Notes under the pieces: generated by a model | What the model saw: the letters and a program-made list of their open reading frames with translations, nothing else | What the model was told of the DNA's origin: nothing | Database searches by the model: none | Shown: piece after piece, positions 23,392 to 33,589 of the stretch | Layout: every line of letters begins with the position of its first letter | How positions within the stretch are numbered: the stretch's first letter is position 1 | Source: Asterella californica | Taxonomy: Eukaryota; Streptophyta; Marchantiopsida; Marchantiales; Aytoniaceae | NCBI GenBank assembly: GCA_036924285.1 | Contig: JAYKYS010000004.1 | Coordinates: forward strand, 15,222,001-15,286,000 | Direction of reading: 5' to 3' | Length of the DNA stretch: 64,000 nt | Position numbers and translations under genes: made by a program

Positions 23392-24302
23392 TGTAAATCC
23401 TCCGCGGTCCTATCGATCAACTATCCCCCCGATCTCTCAACCTCCACGATCGTCATCCACGAATCTGCAACATGTCGGGCCTGTCTCTCACTCAGGGGTC
23501 ACCTCTGATGGCTGTGATGGAAGCACACCATGAACTTGAAGGGAAAATGCTGAGTTCACTCATTCATACACCCACAAACTTATCATCTAAAAATCTAATT
23601 AAACACATCAACTATAATCTTCCATTCTAACGACGTCTCTCAAGTTCTCATATGCTAAAAATATCCCACACTCTCTATATTACTCAAGTTGTCATTACGA
23701 CAATGTGAAAACAAGGATGAGGAGCTCTTCTCTACTCTTCTATTTATACATTCTAGGTTTTTACTTTGGTACCCTCCGGTAACTCAACCGTAACTACTTT
23801 TACCGGGTTTTACTAAGATATTACTTAAGGTAAAAGCATTGATCACATGGGCTTTTCTTTTCACATGGGCTTATTCCTTCAAAGTCAACAACTTCTAGAA
23901 GGATTCTGGAATATTCTCAAGGAATCTCGAATTTCCACCCCCCTCTACACTAGGACCCACTAAAAAAGAAACATGTGGAATCTCTTCTTGTTTTTAATGC
24001 CCACAAAGTCCACAACTTTAATCCAACCACTAATATCAAGTCAAAAAGGAGATAAGGGATACTTTCCACCCCCTTTCTACCTTTTAGACAAGATGACAAG
24101 ATAGTAGTGCTCACTCTTTAGCAAATATCTGAATTCTGCCAAAAGTACAGCTAAGTTTAACCATAACTAACTTTTAGCTAGTCATGACTAACTTGATACA
24201 TCCTTAAAGTACTTTGGCAGCCAATAAACATTCTCAACACTTAGTTATAACTAAACACCTTACTAATAGACAAACTTCCTATGTGTAACATAGGTCGTTA
24301 CA
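23392..24302 (-). repeat. 5' LTR of element A
   Basis: 911 bp, TGTAA...TTACA; promoter LTR of the element. A good TATA box, TATAAATAG, lies on the minus strand at 23748-23740, so transcription would start about 30 bp further left. The right flank GTTC is the target duplication. Confidence 0.9.
23740..23748 (-). promoter_or_regulatory. TATA box of element A promoter
   Basis: TATAAATAG on the minus strand, conserved at the same place in the 3' LTR (13933-13941). Position and sequence fit a plant Pol II core promoter. Confidence 0.65.
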
Positions 24303-26010
24303 GTTCTCGTCCTTTGTGGTAGTCCATTTAATGCATGAACTACTATGTTATTTTTTGCAGATCTTATTAGTCGCTTCTTTTAGTCACACTAAGATGATAT
24401 CTTTTTGGATTTTTGCAGTTAGGCCTCTGCATTCTTGACCTCGCCTTCAACAACCCGTAGTATAAGTTGTTGGAGCGCGAGGTCATTAATAATATGTTAT
24501 CTTTTGGATTTTTTTCTGATCCTGTGGTAGACTTGCTGAAGTACTTGCCTCACCTCAAGTCTTCACGGTAGTCTACAAGGTTTTCATGAAGCCTCTTGTC
24601 CAACCTCAACCATCCGCTAACTGTCAAAGAGACGGAAAGAAAAAGAACGTGTGGATGAAGATGTGTTTATATGCTTAGAGCAAGATGAGCACCATGTCAT
24701 AAAATGCACTATGCGTGAGAGCCGCGAAGAAGTTGAGGTTGAGCATGCTCGATGATTGTCTATGTCGACTGCAAACATAGTTCCACGTCGACAACGGATC
24801 GCATTCCTCATGCAGTTGAAGGACCAAGTAACGAAGCGGATGAAGATCCACTCGAAAACGAGATTGCTTCATGACCAGTGTGAACGACTCGTATCTCACT
24901 GATGTGCTCCGCCGATGACATTAGTGTCTTGAAAGAGACGAATCTATCAGATGATTTGAAGAACAAAAATAGACGTAGTGTCATTCAGCGATGTGGTATC
25001 AGCAAAGGCTTAGTGCAGATGTCTTTGAAACAACTACTCTATCCTTCTGAAGATTCCGACAAAGCTAGATGGGATCCTTATCAGATTTGTGCCGTGAGTC
25101 AAAGTTTCATAGACGAACTTCGTGGCAAGATGAAACAGAATGCGTATTCTCAATTATCACAACGTCATCGTGATAGTGGAAGAAGGTGATTGTCTTTCAA
25201 AGAAAGAATAGCGCACAAGTTTTCCTACGACTTGGAAGTTTCACATTATCGGTGGTAACCACAGTGCTCTTGCTTGTCTGGAGTTGGCTGCACAATATCC
25301 AGATTGCTATCTGTAGTTCAAGACATGTAACTGCATCATGTACGCGGGGCTGATCAAGACAGAGGTAGATTTGTTTGCTCATGATGATGTGCAGGAAATA
25401 TAAGTTTACCCAGCAGGTTGAATACTAACACAACAGTTCATGGAAAGAGTTAGAGACAACGGCTGACTTAAGAAAACGCTTAGTCATGGAGACGGATAAC
25501 TATCTTGATTCGAGGATATGGACCAAGGAGATGTTCAACTTGGAAGGTCATTTCCAAGTGACACTCAGGACACATGCTTTGTCAGATGTACAGGAGAGAA
25601 TCTTCCGTAAATGAGAACAAAAAGAACTAAAAGGGTAGAAAGTTCTACCTTTAGGCTTTTCGAAGAAGAAAGACTAGGACATGAAGGCATCTAGGTGGAA
25701 GACGTTACAAGGAATTGGCAACGATTGTAAGTTATCAATCTTACTATGCATTGAGTTAGGTGATCTGAGCACGGGCGAGATGCAGAAAGAATGCGAGTGT
25801 GCGAAGATAATGAATGCTATTGCAAACGCTTTTGTCCAACAAGTGGGAGTGAGTTCTTGGACAGAGGTTGTGACACACATGCCTCCCTTTGTAGATGAAA
25901 CTCGACTGCATCAATACTTTCTTATCTTTGAGAAATTAATGACACATGAGAAACAATATACAAATGCTCTTGTTGTGTTATTAGATGTGTGGTTCTTTGT
26001 AGTGACGTAG
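24303..26010 (+). pseudogene. Decayed gene with ParB-like GGNHS motif, part 1
   Basis: Several plus-strand segments read as one decayed protein: 24902-25189 (LLYPSEDSDKARWDPYQICAVSQSFIDELRGKMKQ as one block), then near 25190-25390 FHIIGGNHSALACLELAAQ and an NCIMYAGL block, and 25681-26010 (LQGIGNDCKLSILLCIELG, SSWTEVVTHMPPFVDE). Stops and shifts separate them. GGNHSALACLEL resembles the GxxHRxxA box of ParB/sulfiredoxin-like folds, but that is only a motif-level likeness. The gene is cut by element E after 26010; further parts lie at 31831-31941 and 42926-43640. Function unknown. Confidence 0.4.
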
Positions 26011-29000
26011 GATTTCTCCTTTTGCCCATTTAGTATACAAGATATCGTTCACACAGAGGATTTGCACAAGTAACGCTGCTCTAAGTTCTAAGATCTGTTC
26101 AAACACACAAACACACGAGTTTTGCCTAGAAATCCCGTCTTCTCACAAAACCACATAAAACAACACGTCGTCCAGACACGCCAAATGGTGCTCTGGACCC
26201 AAACAAACAACTACCAATTACAATATCATACAACTATTCACAGAGAAGCTCGGGAAGACGATCTTCCTGCTTCCAAGTTGCTTCTTCCGGTCTTCTCGAT
26301 ACCGTCTTCCCGAAGCGATTCTCGTCTTCTGGGGGTTTAGCTCGTCTTCTCACACCTCCAGAAGGCTGTCCGGCTTCGCAGAAGTCGACTAGTAACAGTC
26401 GTTACACCTTACTCTCACACTCACATTCCAACGGGTTAGATAAATCACAAGGTGTATGCCCCCTGTAGCCTTCCCAGGCTTCTGCCTACGGCAGTTGTCT
26501 TCCTGCAGCACTACAACGACATTCACCTTCACGGAAGCTCAATAGAAGTATCGGAAGCTCACTAGAAGAAGATAAGAAGATGGGGAAGATGAGGGAAGAT
26601 GGGAAGAAGAAGAAATCCAAACAAGAGAAAACAAGATGAAAAGAGGCAATTAAGATTCCGACAGGCTTCTAGTCCGGATCCTGACTAACAAGCCATCCCT
26701 GCTTGTAATAGTTTGGGGAGGAAGACAACAAACATGAGTACTGTAGCACCGTCTTCTACTCGAGGATGTCGTCTTCTGTTGCGGGAAGAAGGCTTCTTTC
26801 TTCTTCACTTCGCTGCTCTGACTGCTCTGTCTTCTGGGATCCCTTATCCAGAAGACCGTTCGTACGTAGATCCCATGTGCTCTACTGAACGAGTCAAGCT
26901 ACACTCCACAACTGTTGACATTCACCGCCACTCAAGAAGAACACTTCCCATGCACAATTGGGAGCGAATTCAATACATTCCACCACCCAGAAGACATGAG
27001 CGAAGCTGCTGCACTCAAATCCACAATCTATTCCCCGAGAAGAAGTCACAATGGCATTGGGAAGCTCACTCCCTCTACTTCCTGCGTCTACTCCTCGACA
27101 CACCAGCCTAGCTAACAGGACTGCACGAGGATGCCGTTCCCTGTTCCTAGACTGTCCACTACCTCTATCTACATCTTCGAACCATTGCTGGTGCGAGTAT
27201 GCAGACCCCTCCTGTATATTCCAAGACTATTCGTATGTTTCCAACAACGGGTGTAGTGCGCTAAGACTGTCTCTGCTCTAATGTGTCTCGCCTGCCTGCC
27301 TGTAGAATCGGTGTGTATGTTCAGTTACTACAGAATTCCACAGAATCGGCAGAACTGGCAGAGCTCCATTTCCTACTCTACGATCCTACTTAACCATCTG
27401 CCTCGAGAGTCAGGGGAGGCGACCACCAGGGAGAGAGAGAGAGGCGCTGACAAGAGGTTGTCACCTCACATGCATGCGGTCCCTCTTCCCAATTAGCCCT
27501 CCACTGTGTTACTCCTACGCTACCTATGCTGCCACATGGAGTCCTAACTATTTTTACATGGAAAACTGTCACACTTAAGATAGCATGTCCGATCCTACTA
27601 AATCTGGAAGTGTCGATTGAGTTTGCTAACTACTCTGATTGCTCGGTGGCAATCTCCACATGATCTGCTCCTACCGGAGCTACTACCTCGACTTCTGATG
27701 GGCTGGGAAGTCCTGCACTTACCTCGGGTACCACTGAGGTAGCTTCCCTCTCCTCGCTCTTCGCTGGCCCTGCTGTTTCTGCGGCTGCGTCTTCCTCGGC
27801 TTCGACTTCGGAAGACGGAATGGTCTTCTGGGAAGACGAGTCGAATGGTGCATCTTCGGTCTTCTGAGGCACAGATGCAGTACTAGGGACCATGGCGACC
27901 TCATAGGGGTCCGGGGAAGTCGCTTCCTCCACGCGGAATACCTGGGAAGACGGCTTGTCTTCTTGTCTTCCAGAAGACATCATGTCTTCCGGGGCGTCTT
28001 CTGGAGTCTTCTCGTCTTCCAACGCTGTCACCACCAAGTGTACAGCGAGATCGAACTCCTCCTTCTCCATTCCGGACCCAGTCGAGGGTGCTGGGGCTTG
28101 GGAAGATGCGGTTGCAGGTGTCGGAAGTGAGGGAAGACCATAAAGTGTCTTCACTCCTTCTATCTGTCTATCCAGGTACTTGAACATGCTATCTCTGCAT
28201 TCCACCAACCTCGTCTTGGACCCGCTGTCTCATTCCCTAGCTAAGGTAAGTAACTTCTTATCCGCGGTGAAGTTGAACTTCTTCCGAAGCGCTTCTACCG
28301 ACTGAGCTAGCATCTTCTGCGCACGAGCCTCCGCTGCTTCCCTCTGCGTCTTCTCCGTTGCAGCTCGCGCTTCTGCGGCTTCTCGCTGCATCTTCCAAGT
28401 GGTCTGCTCTTCTGCGAGGGCAGTGATCTTCTCCCGCACTCGGAGAACTTCTTGATCGCGCTGCTGTACTCGCGCCTGCAACTCCTGGTTGCTCTTCCGA
28501 AGTTGCATCGACTCCTTGGCAGAAGCGGCTGCTTCCGCCTTGTACCTGGCTGCAAGCTTCTCCGTGGTGCGGAGACTAGCTTCCAGAGAATCCGTCTTCT
28601 GCTGGCTGTCTTCTTGTCGCAGCAAGGTGCGCAGGCCGAATCCAGGATGTAAGGGCTTCTCCTGTGCCCTCGCTCTCCTCTCCAGCAACTCCATAGCGGG
28701 CTGGATCTCCTTCTGGAAGTAGGCACTGAACTCCTCCAGTCGTCTTCCTGCAGAAGACAAGTTCATCCCCACCACTCGCTTGATGGTGTCGACTTCGTCT
28801 TCCAGAGGCAAGGAAGCCTCTTCCACCACTACGGCCTTCATCTTCTGCGCACGAGAAGAAGCTACTCTTCTCATCTTCCGGGGTGGAAGACTCCTCGCGG
28901 CAAGAGCGGCTCTCCTCTTTGCGCTTCCTTGCATCGCAGTAGGAGCGCCCATCCATCCTTCATCTTCTAGAGTCTTCGGAAGACTCCCAGGTGTTACAGA

Positions 29001-31830
29001 AGCTGTCTTCTGCTCCGATCGGGTACTCAGCAAGTCTTCCTCCGAGTCCGACTCCGATCCTGAATGAATGAGGGAGATGGGTGTCCTTGGTACACTTCTG
29101 TGACCCATCTTCCTCACTGGCGTGGCGTCTTCCGACCCACTAGACTCGTCTTCCCTCACCAGAAGCGTCTTCTGGTGAGAGTCGGGCCTCAGCTGTGGCA
29201 TCAGAGTGGGAGGAGGCGTTGCTGCTGCCTCTCGGTCATCGTCTTCCGAGGTCTCCTACTTCACCTCCTGTCGCTCCGTTGGTCCATACACTGCCAGCTG
29301 ATCTTCCCTAAGATCCCCCATGGCTACATACAAGTAGCAGAAGAAGGGCGTCAGATGTCCTCCCGCCGGGGTACCCAAGTATGCTAGCTCCGTCTGTACA
29401 TAGTTGTGGATGTACGCGCCCCAGTAGATTGGCACTCTGTCATCCCACACTGATTCCAGGAACTCCACGTCCTGATCTCCTAAGTACCTTGTCTTCTGCG
29501 TCTTTCCCTTGGGGAAAAGATGCAAAAACAACTTCGCCAGAAGTCGCTTCTTCGGCTCCCGGTAAGACTCTATCTTCCAACCGTTCCTCCCCTGCCTGTC
29601 TTCCACGAAAAGGCAGGTGGTACTCCCAGGCACATGCCATGAACTCACAATCTTAGGCAAGATCTTCTTCTCGTACCAATATCCTCGGTTCTCGGTCTCA
29701 GGTCTGTGAAACGCCTTACGCCACCAGTCTTCAGTCCAGGAAGACGGTCTTCCCCGAGCTACTCCTGCCTTTGCAGGTACACGGTTACCCGGTGGTAACG
29801 CGGCCCACACCTCCTCCAGAAGCCCTTGATCTGCGAGGTTCCAATCCCACAGGAAGAAGTCGAGACCCAACTCCTTGAGGAAAGGAGTGGCCTCGGCCAA
29901 TTCTGCCGTGGGTAACACCAAGCCTCGCGGATGCATCGACATACCTGGAAGATCTGTTGCACTAAACCACAAGCACTTACTATGAGCTGAAGGCTCAGTT
30001 CTTCCCGAGTGCCCACAGTCTAGCTTCTACTTCTCAGAAGACGAAACTAGTCTTCCAGAAGACAGCTACTCCGTCTTCCGGGATTCTAACAGTACTTCCT
30101 AGATAGCTCTCGTCTTCCGAGCTATATCTAAACAATCCTATCTAAGCAAGGCCTCGCATGGATTACCAAGAAGACAACCCAGAAGTGACAGTGGCCTCTG
30201 GGAAGACACTTGGGACAGCTTCCGATTCAATGTCTTTCTCGGAAGACTTCTCGAAGTCAGACTTCCCTTCACATGTCTCCGTCTTCCTACACGCAATCTA
30301 TCCTCACAACAGACTCAAGACAACTGCATTCTGTTCTTCTGACTTCTCACCTCTCATACGCACTCAGAAGAAGCTTGCTGCATGATGGGAAGACATGACC
30401 CTCGAGCATTCCCTCCAGATTCTGCCAGCAAGACTTCTCACAACTCTCTTCTAAGTTCAGGAAGAAGAAGGGACGGCTGCTATGGATCGGACAGAAGAGA
30501 CCCGAATGGACCCTCGCGTCTTCTCGCTCATTTTGCCAGCCTTCCAGTCTTCTAGTCTCTCTAGGAAGATGGGGAGTTGAGAAGCTTGGAAGACCGGGAG
30601 GCACAGGCTTAGTTCCCGACTTCCAACTTCTCGAATTAACACAACAACTCACCACTCCACTCAGGATTCGTACCAAGCCTCTCTAAACACAAAAGCAAAG
30701 CAAATCCACTCTTGATACGAATTGTGTTCAGTCGACTTCCGAAGACAGTCTTCCGAAGACGGTCTTCCGAAGACAGTCAAGTTCAAGAAGCGTCTTCCGA
30801 AGATGTTCCCATCTTCCGAATCGTCTTTTGTTCCAAGTTTCGGGGATAGAGAGGTATGGGGGTAGGGAAATTGATAGTTGGGGTCTCCAGTTTGAGGGCT
30901 AGGAGTAGGGAAGCTCGAATTGAGCTCGGGAAGAAGCAAGGAGATGTCTCGACAGAAATTGGGCAGCGCTTTCGCGCCCAGTGTCTCAATAGAAAGAATG
31001 GGGGCGGGGTAATTGATCAGGCTGCCTGCACACAATCAAGGAACCGCGGGGAGTACCAAGAAAAGACGAGAAGAAGTGGGAGAGGAAAAGAACAGGGGGA
31101 AGAACCTCTACAGTCTTCTTCGGCTTTCCGAGTTGCCTTCGACCTCCGCGCGCTTCTGGCTCTTGTCCTAGCTTCCAATGCGACTTCACACGACTGCGTC
31201 TGCTGTCAATTTCGGTCCACACCTCAATTCCACCTCTGCTTCTACTCGCCACTCTTCACTGTCAGCTTCTCGGAAGCTCCACAGAAACGCCTTCGCTTGC
31301 TCTGCTGTTTGTGCTCCCGCAATTCGATCTCACCCTTCGCCTAGCTGCCAACTTACTCTCTCCTACCTCGATGTCTCACTTGATTCCTCTCTCAATGCTA
31401 GCTCGCGAAGCTCACTCTCTCAATCGATTTTCTTCAGGCGCGCTATGCTGCGGGAAGTTGGAAGGTGCCTAATGTGCTTCCTCACGCATCTTCCCCGCAG
31501 ATTAGGGGTTCTCGTCCTTGGTGTCTTCCTGACCTACCTACCTATTCGGTGCGCTCCAGTAGGTACACCTACTGTCTTACCCAAAAACTCGTGGTTGGTC
31601 CTTCGCGGTCGCTGTCTTCTGGAAGATAGGTGTCTTCCGCCGTCTTCTCATCTTCTGAAGACGCAACTGAGAAGACGATCTTCCGAAGACGGTCGTCTTC
31701 TGAAGAAGTCAACTTCCTATTACAAACAGCTCTTAAGATCATCTTCCTGTTAAGGAAGACGTAACCTTAAGTAACAACGCTTCTTCAGTTATACAAACAA
31801 GTCATTATTCTTAAAAATTTCAAAAATTCG
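26011..31830 (-). mobile_element. Element E: GAAGAC/GTCTTC-saturated element, borders approximate
   Basis: Between about 26134 and 31760 the hexamer GAAGAC and its complement occur at extreme density in coding and non-coding DNA; by eye nine copies lie in 30031-30294. One long minus-strand frame (29972-27630) is the only coding region. The decayed gene lies on both sides, and a second copy of E ends at base 170, so E is a repeated inserted unit. I found no LTRs, terminal inverted repeats or target duplication, so its class and exact ends are open. Confidence 0.5.
27630..29972 (-). pseudogene. Long coiled-coil ORF of element E with two in-frame stops
   Basis: One frame of 781 codons, interrupted only by TAG at 29258-29256 and TGA at 28232-28230. 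The N-terminal third is aromatic-rich and possibly globular (FFLWDWNLADQGLLEEVW, YWGAYIHNYVQTELAYLG). The middle is Ser/Glu-rich with basic patches (PPRKMRRVASSRAQKMK), then a long coiled coil (about 28240-28620) with a repeated REAAEARA unit. The C-terminal 190 codons are acidic and low-complexity. The overall plan resembles the large gag-like or 'putative plant transposon' proteins of plant retroelements, but I see no zinc knuckle, protease or RT. Readthrough of the two stops is possible; decay is simpler. Confidence 0.45.
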
Positions 31831-31941
31831 TGTATCCTGTAATTTGTGGGCACCACATTCTTTGACCTTCATTATTGTTGATTCATTCTTGCATGACTTT
31901 GTGCAAAAAGACAAGTCAAATCGTGCACCATTGACGAAAGA
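31831..31941 (+). pseudogene. Decayed gene, part 2
   Basis: An open frame reads NLWAPHSLTFIIVDSFLHDF and continues QKDKSNRAPLTKD up to the element C target site. It goes on without a break in the DNA right of element C (ICTEDSSAKESKED from 42926) if one copy of the AAGA duplication is removed. This shows C landed in a frame that was still open there. The protein is unrecognised. Confidence 0.45.
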
Positions 31942-32222
31942 TGTCACGTCAGTTTGACTACTCAACTAGGTTGACTGAGGAATCTCGGTAAGGCCGTTAG
32001 TGCAGTTAGGGCAAGTTGGTGGGAGTGCTCACAAGGGGTATACTTCGCAAGTAGGACTTGGAGACCTCAGTTCTTCAAGTTGAACCTTGAAGCTCCTGGC
32101 TATGGTGGATAATCTTGTGAGTGAGATCTGGATTCTCTGCGAGCACAGAGTGGATTTGGCTCGACTGTAGTGATTGTCTAGTGCTTGTTGGCATGATGGA
32201 GTGAGTACATACCTTGTTATCA
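31942..32222 (+). repeat. Left LTR of element C, 5' portion
   Basis: 281 bp aligning with 42525-42817 over its whole length, from TGTCA(C/G)GTCAGTTTG to ACCTTGTTATCA. In the right LTR this block is followed by a tail, TTGTAGTACACTTGTG (42818-42921). On the left that tail is replaced by other DNA from 32223, including the 5S-like module. A degraded tail may persist at about 32452-32615 (tgtggtagtgtttgtatat ... gtgtgcaccga). Confidence 0.75.
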
Positions 32223-32385
32223 CTTGAAGAACTGAGGTCTCCAAGCCCTACAAAGTCCAAGTTTTAGTTGTGTGGGAAGTGTAAAATCAGTAGGTCACCC
32301 ATCCCAACACTATTTCTGGACTTGGACGCTTAACTCTGTAGTCTTAGCTTTGGCTGTACCACTAGACCAATAGCTCTTGGTGTCT
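32222..32385 (-). repeat. 5S-rRNA-like / tRNA-like Pol III promoter module
   Basis: On the minus strand AGTTAAGCGT (32335-32326) and GGATGGGTGACCT (32304-32292) are separated by 21 bases, exactly as in plant 5S rRNA. The bases between also match at AGA and TAGT. These are the internal control A-box and C-box of 5S genes. Just upstream, TTGGTCTAGTGGTA (32370-32357) equals the A-box arm of tRNA-Pro-type tRNAs. Downstream the unit ends in a 30 base segment (32251-32222) identical to element C LTR 42646-42675. It looks like a SINE-like unit or a Cassandra-like 5S capture; it is too diverged to be a functional 5S gene. Confidence 0.65.
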
Positions 32386-33103
32386 TACAAGGATGTGTGC
32401 AAGTGTTTAAGGACTGGTTTAAGGTAGTGCTGTTGTGGTAGTGTTTGTATATACCGTAAAGACGCGTATGGAGGCAGTTGGTGGCAGTTGTCTTGGATGA
32501 ACTAGTAGAGCTATCACGTTGATATTTTTGGAGCTACTAGAGGTATGGTCATCTAGTTAGTGACCTTAGGTACATGTTATAGTAGTATGTGATCATATAT
32601 TGTGCATGTGTGCACCGAAGAAGACGCGTCAGTCTGGGTGGGACTGGGTTTCTCTTTATGTGAATGTTTGAGTGTGGAGAGTTATCATTTGGACTTCTTG
32701 TGGTTGGAACCTCTCCATATTCTACTTCTTGTTTGTGCGTCGCGTTTGCTTGTGTTGGCGCTTGATTTCCGGAGTGAGTTCACTCTAGTGTGCTATCGAT
32801 AGTGAGACTGGAGTGATGACCAATCAGACTACCTTTGTTTCTCTCACGGTGCAGTTGGAGTGACGACCAACAGACCGTGAGAGGCTGCTTGTGGTGATGG
32901 CAGGTACATGTTGCCCTTACCTTGACTATCCTAGTAGAGGATAGGTGAGCTCAGTAGGAGTGGGGATATGCAAGTTGTAGTTATGGTGGTGACGGGGATT
33001 TCGACATTCTGGTTAGAGAGTATGTCCGCGAGATTCTATCACCACGGAGTTCTCGGGAGGTTCTGGTGGAGACTTCTCGAACAGTGGGTATACACGGAGT
33101 GGG
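32386..33103 (+). other. Element C 5' leader, non-coding
   Basis: The leader between the left LTR region and gag. GT-rich; contains possible remains of the LTR tail (32452-32615) and short repeats (agtgagactggagtgatgaccaa, gcagttggagtgacgaccaa). No coding region or primer-binding site could be assigned. Confidence 0.4.
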
Positions 33104-33517
33104 GTGAGGTACCGACTACCTACACCATTGCCGTTGGTTGTTCCAGAGGACGAGTCAAACGCAGACATCGCGTTTTCTGATGGTGAGTCTAGTATCATCA
33201 CATCGTTGTTGTGGGACATGGACGAGATCTATGAGGCCACGAAGGGATCTCGATGTTACTCGGGTATGGTGGGTATCATTGAGCTGGATGACTTCATCCA
33301 GGAGTTTGACAGTTGGTGCGATCTGCAGCCGATGCGGAACCCAGAGTTGTTCATACCTTTCATGGCGTGGAAGGGTTTGTTTCAGCACTTGGAGGGATCG
33401 CTGATGGACGATTACCACGAGTTCAGGCGAGACTACGGTGTTGAGATTGGTTGTGGAGACAACATTGGTCTCCCAACTACGTTTCTATCACTACTGGTGC
33501 AATTTCAAGAGGCGTAG
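33104..33517 (+). pseudogene. gag of element C, 5' part
   Basis: 137 codons: PEDESNADIAFSDGESSI, then DEIYEATKGS, ELDDFIQEFDSWCDLQPM, FIPFMAWKGLFQHLEGSLMD. The last is a capsid-like block seen in gypsy gags. It ends at a TAG 72 bp before the solo LTR insertion at 33590; gag resumes at 35613. Confidence 0.6.
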
Positions 33518-33589
33518 CACCTAAGAGTTCGGGTGCAAGTAGCAGTGGTACATCCACGGGTGGCGGAGTACCTACTATCAGCAGTGCGT

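Larger units (their letters stand above)
13586..24302 (-). mobile_element. Element A: near-complete Ty3/gypsy retrotransposon
   Basis: The two direct LTRs (913 and 911 bp) begin TGTAA and end TTACA, and the flanks carry a 4 bp duplication GTTC (13582-13585 and 24303-24306). The internal order on the minus strand is tRNA-Glu primer site, two small ORFs, gag, protease, RT, RNase H, integrase (Ty3 order). The LTRs differ by roughly 17-20 substitutions and one 3 bp indel by eye (about 2%), so insertion was fairly recent. A 2021 bp solo LTR of the B/D family (21358-23378) is a later insertion within it. Confidence 0.92.

Noticed and set aside
28307..28956. Overlapping minus-strand frames inside the element E ORF
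   Set aside because: Arg/Ser-rich out-of-frame shadows caused by the GAAGAC word bias.
32286..32345. Functional 5S rRNA gene
   Set aside because: Only the internal control region matches; the 5' third of 5S and the 3' end are not recognisable.
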